Notes: generated by a model from the sequence alone, not told the origin. DNA of 64,000 nucleotides from Fasciolopsis buskii (GCA_008360955.1 LUCM01002879.1:135607-199606); one strand, 5' to 3'; counted from the first letter of the stretch, positions 51,280-63,752 are shown. Numbers and translations: made by a program.

Positions 51280-54200
51280 AACACCTATAGAACGAAATCC
51301 TCTTATTATTAATTCCGTTTTTCATACTTTGGTTTTTGTTGGCTACAGTTAAATGGTATTTTATACACTCAAACAACGGGGAAAAAACGTTCTGGATCTA
51401 AATTTATGATAAATTCGATATCGTTCCAGGACTACAAGTTGTCATCTTGTTGAATATTCCGACAACAAATTTCCTCGATGATACCCGTGCGAATGACACT
51501 AGATAAATTCTGGAAAAGCAGATTACGAAGAATCAAACAAACCAGTGAACTTTTTTTGGTCTACCTAGCAAGTGACGGCAGCTTTTGATGCATTCCAATC
51601 ATCAAAGTCTTAGGCCAATATTGTATCAGTCGACTAGTTATCTACGAATGGTTTTCAGAAGACTATTTCTCTACAGAAGTGTCACCAACGAATATCAGTC
51701 CGTTTAAATGTTGTGCAGAAGGATTGGCAACTACTTCTCTGGCTGGACTCTATTCACATAGTCCAGTTTAATGAAATCCTGCTTATTGTCTGTTAATGTC
51801 AGTGTCCGACAGCGTGTCATATTCCGCTTAAGCTTTTACTATAGGCGTGAAACAAATCCCCGTTTCGATCTTCATGCATTGCATGTGCCTATGCAGATGC
51901 GGTTTTTGGATGTAAACATTCTAAACCTGACTTGGCTCTTATAATTCAACACTTGTCTTCATCCCATAGTTTGAATTTTGATCCATCTAAATCCCATGAC
52001 GAGTCATTCTAAATATTATCTTCAGAATGGAAATGAAACAGTCCCAACATTGCTCCCTTATCCGTGAACAACGAACACACTCCCTCATCATCCACAGTTG
52101 AATATCTTATGGTTTTACCATTGCTAAACTTTTCTTTGTCGTTAAATGATCAACAAAGTATTTTATAAAGCTTCAAAACTGTCACGCTTCCTTGTTAGGC
52201 TATATGCGCCCTCGGTAAATATATAATCTACACTAAAATTCATAAATTTTTTGCACCACTCTCTGCGGCAATTTTTTTCGGTTTGCTGAAAAAGATTTTT
52301 CGCATGTTCACCAAATAATTAAAACACTTTTCTAGATGCAGCGGTATAACTAGATGTGTACTGACGGACGACAGCAAAAAAAACAAGCAAGTTTTTGCTT
52401 TTAGTAGTCTCGATTCAAAAATTCTCTCTGACGACCACCGTTCGTGGCAAAGTGAATTCACAGAGGGTGTGACAGTGTCTTCCACAGGCGCAACTTTCAA
52501 ACTCTTGCAGTCTCACACAATGATACACCGCAACTTTGTTTTGTCCGACCCCCCCCCCTAACTCTTTAATAATCGTGTGAAAATTATCTCGAAATTACAA
52601 ACTGGTTGAAAAGTTGAACATTAGTTTGCTTTTGTATCTAATTTCTCATTGAAATTGACCGCAAGCAACATCGATTTCATCTACAGATGCAGGGGAAAAG
52701 GCTGGAAATCCACCATTTTGTGTAAGTAAAGCAACTACTAATTTGACCCGACTTGCTGTGAATGACAGAAACGCGATTGACGATTTAAGATTTAGCCAGT
52801 AAATGTGGAGACTATTCATTAGAATCTCTCCTAATTTTGACTTATTTGTTTGAGAATACTCATAGAACTTGGAAATTATTCCTTTCATTCCAACTGGTTC
52901 TTGGGAAATTTCTCGTCAGTTCTCGCTTCCAAATGACCGATTGTGACCGGTCTTCAACGGCATAGATTATGTTCCTCGGTACTGTGTTCCATGAGTGGCA
53001 GAGCAGATACTTAGTGCAGTCTATGAAGGTTGATTGCTTTTATCCATCTGACCTGAAGAAAGAAGTTAATTCGGCGACTGAGTCAAACTTTAATGCTTGT
53101 CCTTCTCTATCGAAACTGGTTTACATCTACAAAGCCATCCAAATCGTGACCTGCCGTCTTGTCAAGCCCAAGGATACTATTCCCTCTCAACAGAGTTATC
53201 CCATTGGTCCAGTGACTACTGTCTCTGTACTTATCACTTCACGCGCGCGAATGCTTGGAGGGAACCCCAGTTGTTATAGGGCTCTCACATTTGATTATTT
53301 TGTTACTAACCCGTCTGAAGTTGTCATAATTTTTCTCAGCCGGATATTTCACCAAAATTCTCATTTAAAGAGTTTTCAAGTTGATCAGTTCACTATTCGA
53401 TAGCTCGGGTAGACAAGACGGTATCACTTTACCAAAAGGTCGGTCTTGTCCGTATGGTTATTCTGTGTGCTTAGAGCATGAAGACAGTGTGCAGACATTT
53501 AACCTTGTTTCTTATTTTTTGTTCCTATCAGATTACACAGAAATTTGAGATATGTGCATCCATGGATTTTTCGGATGTCTACTTCGCGCATTTTGCAAGT
53601 CTGCGTCTATGGAAACCAAAACAGGACAGCTACACGTGTACTTCTGTTTCACTTAACCGCAACAAAGCAAAAATAACTATGATAATTAATGACAGAAAAT
53701 ATCTAGCTGAGTTTTAACAAATGTCCGGATTTTCTACCAACTAGCTTCTTGTGAAAACTCAGCTGTACCCGAAACCCTGGATAAGATCTAGGAATGGCTT
53801 CCTGATCGATATCGATTAGTTCACGTAAAATGGTTTGTTTGCCTAATAATTGCTGCAGATTCCACAAACTTAATCATTATTAACACTGGAAACCCCAAGA
53901 ACCTTTAACATGAGATCATCAATCAATAGTGATTATGTTTTGAACCCTGCTCTACCAAGTGATAAGTGAAGAAAGAGTTTATCATGCCACTGTTTATCTG
54001 TGACAAATTGAGGAAGGGCATTGTCGCATTGATATCATTGGTGGGAATCATCTCTATGAAATGCAGCATCTTTTTGTTTGCTATAGCTAAATGATGCTGT
54101 TTAGACATTATTCCGGGCTGCTGATAGCAAAGACTACTCAAAGAACCTACAGGACGGCCACCCAGTTGGTTGATCTCGACTACTTTGGAAAGATCTTTTC

Positions 54201-55639
54201 ATCATCACAACAAAAACTTGCGGTTTTGTACACTGCGGCTGAATATCTTTTGGTAGGCTTTGGGACTTGTTTGTGATTAGTTAAAATCTTTCTCGAATCT
54301 GACTATTATCTTACTTGTCAGTGCATGATTTCACATACAATACTGGTTTCGTAGTAACGTCGTTGACAAGTAAAATGCGGCATCTATCTCGCAAGTGAAA
54401 GAATAAAAAAATATCCTAACCGTATACAGCTTAGAATATACTCTGAGTGAATGCAAAGCAAACCTCACTGTGACAGGTCACTATTCACACAGCATACCCG
54501 TTGTATTCGCCTTTGTAACCGTCTAGATAAAAGAGAATTCACCGGAGGAAATAATCTTATATTTAAGCTGATGCTGGAACAGAACTCAACGCTTATATCT
54601 GGATCAGCCCCTGAAAGTGTCTGTTTCACTAAACACCCGAAATAATGTTACACACACCTTATCCAAATCTCCTTGAACTGGACGTTGTGAAACCGTCCAC
54701 TTTGTTGCCTGTTGGTCTCATTAATATGGCTTGCGAAATTCGTCACCTAACTTATTGCCATTTGGTCATCACGGCGTTATGGATACCTTCCCTGTTTGTT
54801 CTTCTTAATTCTGTTTCAGGCATCAAACTGTCTTCCGAAGCGTTGGTGCATAGCTGATACATCCGTAGATATTAGCCAGACTTTCACCCTAATCCGTTAA
54901 ACTGCCACAGGATGCTCTAAATCGGCCATCGGAAATTCACTGTCACCAACCGCCTTCGGTATATTAAAATAGTTAAAGTTTATTTATCGATAGTGAACAA
55001 GCGTTGATTATTGTGCCATCTGAACACGAAGTTCACGGATTCGGTTGATCACTAACTTAATGGGCCGGTGGTTTTGATTAGTTGTTTGCCACGCCCTGAA
55101 ACATTGCATATTTGTTGTATTTTATATGATATGAAAGTTAAAAGATTATTAGTATTAGTGTTGCTGTCACGGGGAAGAAGGCGGAAGAATCATGAAAACC
55201 ACCGGTTCACTAAACTAATCTACTTATAAACTTGAATAGGTAAGGTAACTCTGACCAACGTATGAATAGGGACATGAAAAACACTCTGTAAGAGACAGAA
55301 TGGTAGCGTTTCATCACATTTACTGATTTATTAACTTGGTACTTAAGCTTCTAACATATTAATCTGATAGTGTTGAGAGGACTAACGTCTCGACTTATTT
55401 AACTGCTTGTTAATCCCCAATCCGACTACATAAATTTGCCCTTGACAAGCCTCTTGATTGTTGAATAATTTGTTGCATTAGTAACAAACGTCTTGAAAAA
55501 CGAAATATTCCAAACACTGTGATAGAATTAGAATTTCCAGTGAGTCAATATAAATAACGATTTATGTTTGCCTCATTGGGATTTTCTCCGCCATTGTCTT
55601 TTATTCTGTTATCATCGACATGAAACTTGACTAAGCCAG

Positions 55640-56068
55640 ATCCAACCGCGGTGAGGCTGATTAGTCATCCCCCGGAACCAGTGGTCGGTCAATCCGTACT
55701 CCTATCCTGTCAGACTTCCGGTGGCAACCCACCAGTCGGTTTTGCCTACACGTGGTTTGCAGCTGATCGATTTCAGTTGGCAGGTCTTCTCTCGGAATCG
55801 GTGAGCAATGCGAAGAACCATACCGACGATCTTCCCAAATCCAGCACAATGATGACATCAAACGTTCGCCCAAATGCTGCGATTGAGACACGTGTGGTAA
55901 AACGAGCGGATGATGAGCCAGCACTGAAGGACATGCTTCGTTTGGTTTCCCAGACGGAAGCTTTTCTGAATCTGACAAAAATTAAGCTAAGTCAACGGGG
56001 CTGGTACGCATGTCAGGTCGCTAGTGCCGGTGGAATCTCGCATTCAGTTCACTTTCTTGATCTATACT
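55640..56068 (+). CDS. Nephrin-like protein, exon G: Ig-like domain
   Basis: A 143-codon exon, phase 1 on both sides, with acceptor CTAAGCCAG and donor GTAAGT. One full Ig domain: the B-strand cysteine is in VGQSVLLSCQTSGGNPPV and the C-strand tryptophan in FAYTWFAADR. A long hydrophilic loop of roughly 65 residues follows, rich in D, N, S and T and including the sequon KNHT. The domain ends with LNLTKIKLSQRGWYACQVAS (sequon NLT, F-strand cysteine with the usual G.Y.C spacing) and HFLDLY. The G-strand-to-linker joint with exon H reads DLY-Y-QPQID. The loop between strands C and E is much longer than usual for an Ig domain. Confidence 0.9.
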
Positions 56069-59000
56069 GTAAGTTTCTGACGAAAATTCCACCACATAGT
56101 GTTCAGTTTGACACATTTTAATTGACCATCATTCGTTTTCCAGTTTGACTTCGAAATAATGCACTAGTGAAATAAATACGGCAAGTGTTCGAGAGATGCA
56201 ATACTACCCAGAGAAACTAAAAGTGGATGGGTAGGGCTGGCATAGTTATGATAAACCTGAAATTAAGAACAACCGGAAAAATGTCATAGTAGTGGAAACG
56301 GTCTAACTTAACATGTCTTTGTGTGCTCACATTTAAAGCAAATTCCACACGACATTGAGTCCTTATGTGCATGAATCCAGTTTGCTGCTACAAGTACCAC
56401 GTTCTGTCACAAACATTTCAAACCGTCTTATTTGTCATCCAAGCAGTCAGCGAATAATTTTAAAAGAATGATTTAGCTGATTCACCCCACCTATCTAAGA
56501 GCCGAACACAGCAGCTTCGAGGAGTAAAAACTAAACAGATGTGTCGTACGTCTGTTTCCCAGCTTTCCAAAGACTTTTACTTATATGCGATCTGCTTTCA
56601 GTTTTTTTCTGAACCAACTTATAAGGTCAACTATTGGAAACAGAAAATGGAATTTTTTCTCTACTTCAAACTGGTCATTCGTGGGACAGGAGATGAACAC
56701 TGACCAGCACACTTAACATTTGCTTCCACAATAGCGTCGTGTTGTTTCAAGATCCTCGTTCCTACAAGGTTATCACACTTCCCCCTTTTAATGAACCACT
56801 TGCCCAACTTCCATCTGTTGCGATTCGGAAGCATCAAGTTTTAACGGCCATGCTAAACAGCTGTCCCTCATAAGGAATTCAGTACCAGTTTTTCGGAAAC
56901 CTATTTATTCAGTTACTTGGGACGTCCACACATGATCTGGATATGATACGATGAGGCATATGGCTGGCAACTGCTATGGTAGTTTTTATTTGAGGTCCCT
57001 GAAAACTACCATAACTGGTAGCATTTAATACTTGCTAAGTTTTCCCTCGAAGCACTAGCCTTCAGTGGCTGAGCGGGCGAGTGATAGATCGTTTCTGTCT
57101 CACAGACGTGACAATCCCTTTTAATCAAAGCAAACAACTTTCAGCTGGAATAGGACGACGATTTGTGGTATGAGAAGTTTGGCCAACATTACCGCTTTAT
57201 CGGGAAAAAGAGGGCAGCACTCATCGCAGGGCAAGTATGATTTTAACTGAAGAAGTCATCCACCGAATCAGCCTATAGTTAGTTAACTAAGCCCTAGGAA
57301 TCATGGTTGCCGGCACTCGAGGATCTCATTTTAGGCATTCGCCATTCGGGATACTCGTATAGCCATTGAAAGGCATTGACATATGAGAGTTCAGTAAGTG
57401 AATGTAAGTAGCCGGAAGGATACAATAGTAAAAGGACTGCAAGAAAGAACCGTACGCAATGTGAAAACCAAAGATACATGAGTAGTAGGTTTGAACTGGG
57501 GCTTTAAAGTTAACAATGTTTGATGATGGGATAGGCGAAATTCCCCAAAACCTCAGCTGATCACCATTCGAATGAAAACTCGAGGTGAATTTCAGCATTT
57601 AAATAAAGCATTAAATTTGGGTAAAATCGTTTTTACATTTGAACTGAACGCGGATTTTTCTATTTATTGGATTCGACAATGAGGTGTTAATCCAGATCTT
57701 CAGTTGCCTTGAATGGTAGAGAATTTATGAGAGTCAACAAAATTCGGGACCTCGAATTGTTTGAAGGTGACAACTAACAGATGGTGTTATCCGGTCGATT
57801 TATACATAGAAGTGCTTTGTTAGCAGTGTGGTGGATTTGACTAACAGCTGAAGAATCTTTGTTGCCCTCCAATGAAATGAATTCGAATAAGCGATAACGT
57901 TTCAATCTCCGTTTCAGACTATGATTGTTACCCCTAGAGTTTAGTTAAAACTGATCTCTATGCAGAATCCGTCTTTGGCCCGGTTCTGCAAACCGCTCCA
58001 TAATCGATCGACGGAATATTTCTAAGATTACTTCGGCCATATTTTCTCACTGACCCACACTCAGAAACGGAAGTATGGATAACTTTTATTGTCATAATCT
58101 GAATAGATTTGCTGCACACTCACAATGTGCCCAGTGCGATTAGGTTGATTAACTTGTATGATTATGACTGACCGGCTTGTCAGTGCAAAGGCTATATCAC
58201 GGACATCGGGCACGTTAAAAAACAAGTGTACGTCTATCGGGTAGAAATTTTCCCGTTATCATGGTTCGTTACCACGGTAATACCTGACTGATAACAAATG
58301 CTCGCACCTTGCAAATTTCGCTGTGGTGGGCACGGAAAGCTGCTACCTCCAAATCGCTCTAAATACATCTCCAAATTCTTGGTTAAACCGGTCTGCTTTA
58401 TGCTTGATTCCTTAATTTTTGACGGAAAATATGACTTCAGTGTACTAAATAACCCTCTGTTACATGTAAAAAATGATTAAGGAAATATATATTCTGCATT
58501 CAGGGCCACAGAGAACGTAAAACCGATATCCAGCAGCGATTCATTTCGACAATTTCATTTGCGTCGCTAAAATAATTTTCCTTAGGTGTATTTCTGCATA
58601 AAAAACCAGATGATGTCAGGTCACTAATGAGTAGTCAAGCACTAGATTGGTAATTTGACAGAACCATAAAAATGACGTAGAATGGCTTGTACACTTGCAT
58701 GACCCAAAAACTTCCAGTTATTCCCGGAAGATAAACGGATAGAGGCCTCATTGAGAAACCCCTTAGTCCTACATGTTAACGTTGATTTAACCCAGCAACT
58801 CAGGAGCCAAATGGAGCCTAAACATAACTGATCCAATTAACTGGGTTTCCACTCAGCCATTCCCCAAATCCTTGTGGATAGGTTCTTGTTAGAATTAAAG
58901 GTTTGGGTTGAGACCACTATTAGTTCACCTACTTCTTGGCTTAGCTTCATAGCACTCCGTGTCCACCATCCTCCGTGACCCATACGAGAAACCGATTTCA

Positions 59001-59311
59001 TACTGCATCAATTTTCCAACACTTTAAGCAGAACCACCCCAGTCATTGCTTCTAGCATGCATCTGTTCAAAGCTCCCGGTTTGGGTGACGCCGCACTGCT
59101 CTGTATTTCAATCTTCTGATTCTTAGGCTTCGGTAAAACTTACCAAAGGAAGTGTTTTTTACGGTTTGGGCAGCCTAGAAGGATCGCTCCTCCAGGGGCT
59201 TCCAGCACCCATTTTACAGGGAGCTTATCCAACGGATCCGGATAAATTCTTTTTTCTAAACGGCCAACTGTCTAATAAAATAGATAAATTTAATTTGAAT
59301 TTAACATTTAG
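56069..59311 (+). other. Intron G-H (3.2 kb)
   Basis: A phase-1 intron with donor GTAAGT and acceptor ACATTTAG. It contains a small 11-bp-stem hairpin (56976-56986 with 57002-57012) and no recognised mobile element. An open frame starting at 59166 overlaps the acceptor in a different frame and is not supported. Confidence 0.75.
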
Positions 59312-59806
59312 ATCAGCCACAAATCGACGGACGCACTCGGTCTCGAATTCAAGCTCTTCTGGGGGAATCCGCCACGTTCAAGCTTTTCATCGACGCCAAT
59401 CCGCCTTGGGCTGAGGCAATCTGGTTCCAGTTGAATACCGACCAGCAGTCCATGCACCCATCGCCACCCACATCTATGTCAGGATCCCACGGCTCAGAGG
59501 CATTCTTTATTGGATACCACAATCCTTCCATTGGATATCACGATGAACTGTACGATTACGGTATGGAGCTAAACAGAAAACGCCGTCTAACCGCGGGATT
59601 CAGGGGAAAAACTCGTACTGAAGTTGGCAATGGAAAGTCGGACAGATCTAACATTGTTGCCAGCAAAGGTAGCGGCGAGCGGGGCAATCTGACCTTCATA
59701 CTGGCTTTTAATGAGGTGAGGTCCGAGGATTTCGGTGATTACGTTTGTCAACTGCGCCACAAACTGGGTGTGCAAGAATTTCCTTTTCAGCTTCTTCGAA
59801 AATCCG
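59312..59806 (+). CDS. Nephrin-like protein, exon H: atypical Ig-like domain without first cysteine
   Basis: A 165-codon exon, phase 1 on both sides, with acceptor ACATTTAG and donor GTAGGT. It starts with the linker QPQIDG. The B strand reads GESATFKLFIDANPPWAEAI followed by WFQL, so the C-strand tryptophan is present but the B-strand cysteine is not. After a long loop rich in S, G, H and Y, the F strand ends the domain with FGDYVCQLRH, which has the D.Y.C pattern. A sequon lies at NLTF. The same absence, with a similar GE.....V.ANP.PE.F.W pattern, occurs in the late Ig domain of vertebrate nephrin as I recall it. This supports family and domain position. The exon start precedes the longest open frame's first start codon (59431) by 119 bases. 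Confidence 0.85.
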
Positions 59807-61585
59807 GTAGGTCCTGGCCAAAGTTATCGCCTATTTTCCACTGGATGCATAAATTGCATGCTTATTCTTTTGTCTGTCCATCCATCCACATGAAAACTTT
59901 GTTACTTTTAACAAAAATTCCTTTATTTATTTGATTTTTCCCCTACCGATATCGGTCTACTGCGGGTGCTTTTAGGAATTTCTGACTTTTAGCTGGGTGA
60001 AGCTTCACCCGCCAGTTACCTCGAGGTATTGTTTAGAGGCAAGTGTTATTATCTACTTTTAGCATGAAAAGTTGAGACCCACTGAAATGAAGATAAGGTC
60101 TTGTGTGAGCAGTTTCCTGAATGCAGTGCTGCAGTGTGAGAAAATAACCCAGAACTATACGATTACTTGCTCTTCTGCAGCTTTTCCAAACTGTTCTCGT
60201 TTACTGACAAATGTAATCTATCGTTTCTAACAACGGGACGTTTATGGGTGATGATCCAAAGTTCACTGGTAGTGTGGTTTGATTCAGCGCATCTTGATTT
60301 TTAACCCGATTGACAAAAGCCAAAGAATCTTGTAAAATGGAACTAGTTAAGAATTTGCACAAAGATTCCAGGAGTTCAGCGGTTTATTGAACAGTGTTGC
60401 AATGAGCTGCTTTACTCGCATCGGTTACTGATCTCCAAGGCAACTCTTTGATGTCCTATGAAGCTTTGGCTTATGTGAACCGCATGGGACAGGCTTATCA
60501 TAAAGCACCCGAGGTATGAAACTTCCTGCCCTCAATCTCTTCAATATTATTATCGGTTTTGCCCCTACCTCCAGAGTCTTATCTCAATCTTCTGATCCGC
60601 AGCTGAAACTGCCCTCATCAGACAGGGTTGTTGTTAGCTTTGTGTCATATTCAAATCAATTTGTTATTACCCATACTATACCGTTATTTGATCCGGACAG
60701 TAATAGAGCACGGTTGCCAATCATTTCGGGGGTAGATTTTGTATGGTGTTGGTATGAATACTGTTACCTCAATAACTAGCTTTGTGATATTTCTGACGAT
60801 AATACACCATTGAACTTTTGAGTTTGTCAACGTATTGCAATGAAACCCGTACTTGCTCAAGCAGTTGGCTTATCAAGTTTTCAAATTTGCTTTTAATCTT
60901 GATCAGACGATGCTCATTTATGCACAACTCACTGCAGATTTCAAACGGTTGTCTGGTTGTGTGCATCACTATTTGAAATCGTCAATCGTCCAGTTACGGC
61001 GTCCACTGTGGTTCTGTAAAGATAATTATGAACATTAATTGTAAATTGTGAAATATTTGATATCGGCAGCCCAGTGATTCAGAGTAGGTTAAAAGTAATC
61101 AGACTGATCAATAGCTGCTGTTCAAGTAACTAAATCCACCGCAGTTCGGAAGATGATGGGGACAAAGTTCACAGATAACACATCTAGCATTAGAATTTCT
61201 GTCCATGACCGATTAGTTAAACAGACGTATAAATTCAGTGTCCAATATGGGATTTAACGGGTGATGATGGGCAGCTTGGAATATAATGGACAACAGTACT
61301 GTCCAAGGGGATCAGTTTTGAGCCAGTGTCTGGCGTTCAGTGTTCATTAGTTCCAGATATCTTTGTGTATATGTACATCCACTTGGGAAAGTTTATTCTC
61401 AAAAAATCCCTATTATGTCTTACCCTAGATATTCCTAAAACTGCATTCTTATTAATTTTGGGTTTTGTGAAATTCAATCTGTTTGCAAAAGCAAAAACTA
61501 GTACACCATCATGAAATGAAGTTCAGTGCCCTCATACCATGAATCATCAGTTATTTGTTTCTCCTTCAATGCATCATAATCGCAG
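59807..61585 (+). other. Intron H-I (1.8 kb)
   Basis: A phase-1 intron with donor GTAGGT and acceptor AATCGCAG. No repeat or extra Ig exon was recognised. Vertebrate nephrin has two more Ig domains between the cysteine-poor one and the FN3 domain; none is visible here. Confidence 0.7.
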
Positions 61586-62083
61586 AAACAGAAGGTATCT
61601 TGCCAAGTTCTGTGGTGGTACAAAAACGTGGCCCAACAACTGTGGTTCGCTTTCGGCCACCCGGGAATCTACGGTTCTCTCGTCTAGTTCTTCGAGTGTG
61701 TAGACGGGGCACAGCGACACCCTCTGCGGTACGCCCTAAGAACCAAATTGCCATTTACGTAGACGGTGATACATCTTCATCGCGGTCGTACGCTTTCCCG
61801 TCGCGCAAACGACGGTCAGTGGAGCAGATGGATTCCCAAAGCAACGAAACCACGCCCGAATCCAGTCCGAACGTAGCTTCCGAGACGAATGATCCCAATT
61901 GGAATAGGGGATCAGTTGAGACGGGACCAAGTAAAGACTGTGAGGACTATTTGGTTGCCAAACCGCACACAGGAGAAACGGAAGTACATCTGTCCGATGC
62001 GATACAGCTGTACAATTTCCGACTAATACTTTATCAAGGAACGCGTATTGTGCAAGAGACACCATCCGTCGTTTGGCAACCAG
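61586..62083 (+). CDS. Nephrin-like protein, exon I: fibronectin type III-like domain
   Basis: A 166-codon exon starting in phase 1 after AATCGCAG. The A-B strand region is LPSSVVVQKRGPTTVVRFRPPG, then FSRLVLRVCRR (C strand). The last part, EVHLSDAIQLYNFRLILYQ, matches the E-F strands of FN3 domains (the L.....Y.FRL pattern), followed by VVWQPG. In between lies an inserted hydrophilic loop of about 70 residues. It contains SRKRRSVEQM, which fits a furin-type R-x-K/R-R cleavage site, and the sequon NETT. The frame stops at 62095, but no transmembrane segment has appeared. A GC donor (CAG|GCAAGC, 62084) would end the exon in phase 1 like all its domain-sized neighbours. I take that as the exon end; a genuine C-terminus is the alternative. 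Confidence 0.8.
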
Positions 62084-63350
62084 GCAAGCCTATCTGATAA
62101 TGAAGGCAGATTTTTTGCACACTGGTGACTCTCAGTGATTTTAAAATGCCAATATTAGTTTGATTTCTGATCATTTAGGTTCATTTGGAACAGGCAGGCA
62201 AATTAATGGACTATTAGTACTGTGATTTTATGTTCTTTACTCGGCACCAATTTCGAATTCAACAGATTGCTTATGGAGTTCGGGTTTACCCACACTTTCA
62301 AAGGCAAAACCCTTTACATTTGAGCACTTTGGGGTTCCCGAAATCCCTAACACTTTCTTTATCAATATTTTATTAATTTTTTACTGTTAACCTGTTAATG
62401 ATGCATTCATGCTAGGGGTGATCAGGACTTAATGAAGATCTGACTACATAATTGCACCAACTTTCCACGGGTACAAAACGTGACAAATCGAGTCAGTACT
62501 AGGGCCTTCCGACCACCGAACTTAACGAGCACGTGGCCTCAAAACCATAATATAGTAATATAAAACTTATCAATATTTTATTTGGTGTGAAGAATCATAA
62601 ATTATTTACCTCCATTGCGAATGGTTTCACGGACTCTAAGAGACTATTCTGCGGAATCTCTGAGTCCAGAGGGCGATATACCGAGTAACTTTCCCCAGTT
62701 AGGTGCCCAAAAATCATAAGCAAAGAAAGCTCTAAGCATCAGGCCACGAAATATTCAAACTAACACATTTCAAAGTGTCTTTTCGTTTAATGTGAACGTC
62801 CCATCAGCAATCGTTCAATTGCAAATTAACAAAATTAATAGAAGCCTAAGTGTGAAATGCTTTGTTTTTCGGTCGCGATTCAACAAGATTTACAAAACGA
62901 CATCGTCTTCCGTTTCTCTTCCTCCTTTGTATTCTTTATTCCAACTTCTTTCGCACCCATAAATAACAATTTTTTTCAATGTAAAGTACGCCGCCTATGT
63001 TGCAGCTGGCATGTCCACGTCCATGTTACCGCGGGTCTTGCCCTTCAGTCAAATCTTGTGGATCGCGATTTTTGGCAGGAAGACCACAGTCTATTTCACA
63101 ATTTACATGGATACATAACCATTATTTCCTTCTTCTTGATGATAAGGCTTAAAATGCAAGTGCATCACTCATCTTTTTGTACATTTTGAAAGCTATTCGA
63201 CAGACAGGCATCCATCAGTGAAGCGTTGCAGAATCATTATAGTCCTCAGCTAATGATGGTCTGAACAGGTTTTGGTATGTCCACAAAAAAGGGTAATCGA
63301 CGACGGTAGATGGTTCGACCTACAGTCAAGTTCAATAAAACCTCTGAGGA

Positions 63351-63510
63351 CCTGCATGGTTAGCCTAATGGTTAAGAAATTTGATTCACAATCGTTCGTC
63401 TTGGGTTCATGTCCCAGTTCGAGGGCGGTGGATAGTTTCCAACACGGGCGGAAAAGGTGCACAGTCGGCCCGAGGTTCCTTTATTGTGAAGTGAATGTTG
63501 GTATATGACC
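63351..63510 (+). repeat. tRNA-derived SINE
   Basis: TAGCCTAATGG at 63361-63371 is a good A-box, and GGTTCATGTCC at 63404-63414 a near-consensus B-box, 43 bases apart as in tRNA genes. The sequence after the tRNA-like head is GC-richer than its surroundings, as expected for a SINE body. The 3' border is approximate. Confidence 0.55.
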
Positions 63511-63677
63511 TGCGACATAATATCCCCTACTACTGATATCGATAAAGTGAGGTAGGCTGACACGCTGTTACACACTTAAGAATAATTTCTGCACAGTACA
63601 GTCACACTCATGATTTAGTTAGTAACTACACGTTGTCTTACAAAACACTTTCTTTTCGCTTTTTCCCACGATTTTTA

Positions 63678-63692
63678 ATCATCATCATCATC
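63678..63692. repeat. (ATC)n microsatellite
   Basis: Five ATC units upstream of the ORF at 63778. It might mark the junction of an inserted element, because many non-LTR elements end in short tandem repeats. Confidence 0.8.
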
Positions 63693-63752
63693 GTTCAGCG
63701 TTAAACAGCAAGGCAAGCCTCACTGACCGCTGCCTTTCCCCAGAGTTACACG

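Larger units (their letters stand above)
47770..55639 (+). other. Intron F-G (7.9 kb)
   Basis: A phase-1 intron with donor GTGAGT and acceptor CTAAGCCAG. It contains a tRNA-like repeat (48140-48235, minus), an ACAT/AT microsatellite (50429-50460), a TG microsatellite (51246-51269) and a poly-C tract near 52550-52558. A 145-codon open frame at 52969-53403 shows no recognisable domain and no splice context. Confidence 0.75.

Noticed and set aside
52969..53403. 144-residue plus-strand ORF in intron F-G
   Set aside because: No recognisable domain, motif or splice context, and its composition resembles neighbouring random frames. It is the longest unexplained frame, so a database search would be reasonable.
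56976..57012. Small hairpin with an 11-bp stem
   Set aside because: Short stem and 15-base loop in AT-rich DNA; easily expected by chance.
59166..59414. 82-codon ORF overlapping the exon H acceptor
   Set aside because: It is in a different frame from the Ig domain, crosses the splice site and shows no domain.
62095..62097. In-frame TGA as the true end of the nephrin-like protein
   Set aside because: No transmembrane segment has been reached, and a phase-1 GC donor lies just before it. It is kept as an alternative for a secreted isoform.
62857..63189. 110-codon ORF as the transmembrane exon
   Set aside because: The hydrophobic run is too short and broken, and no phase-1 acceptor in register was found.
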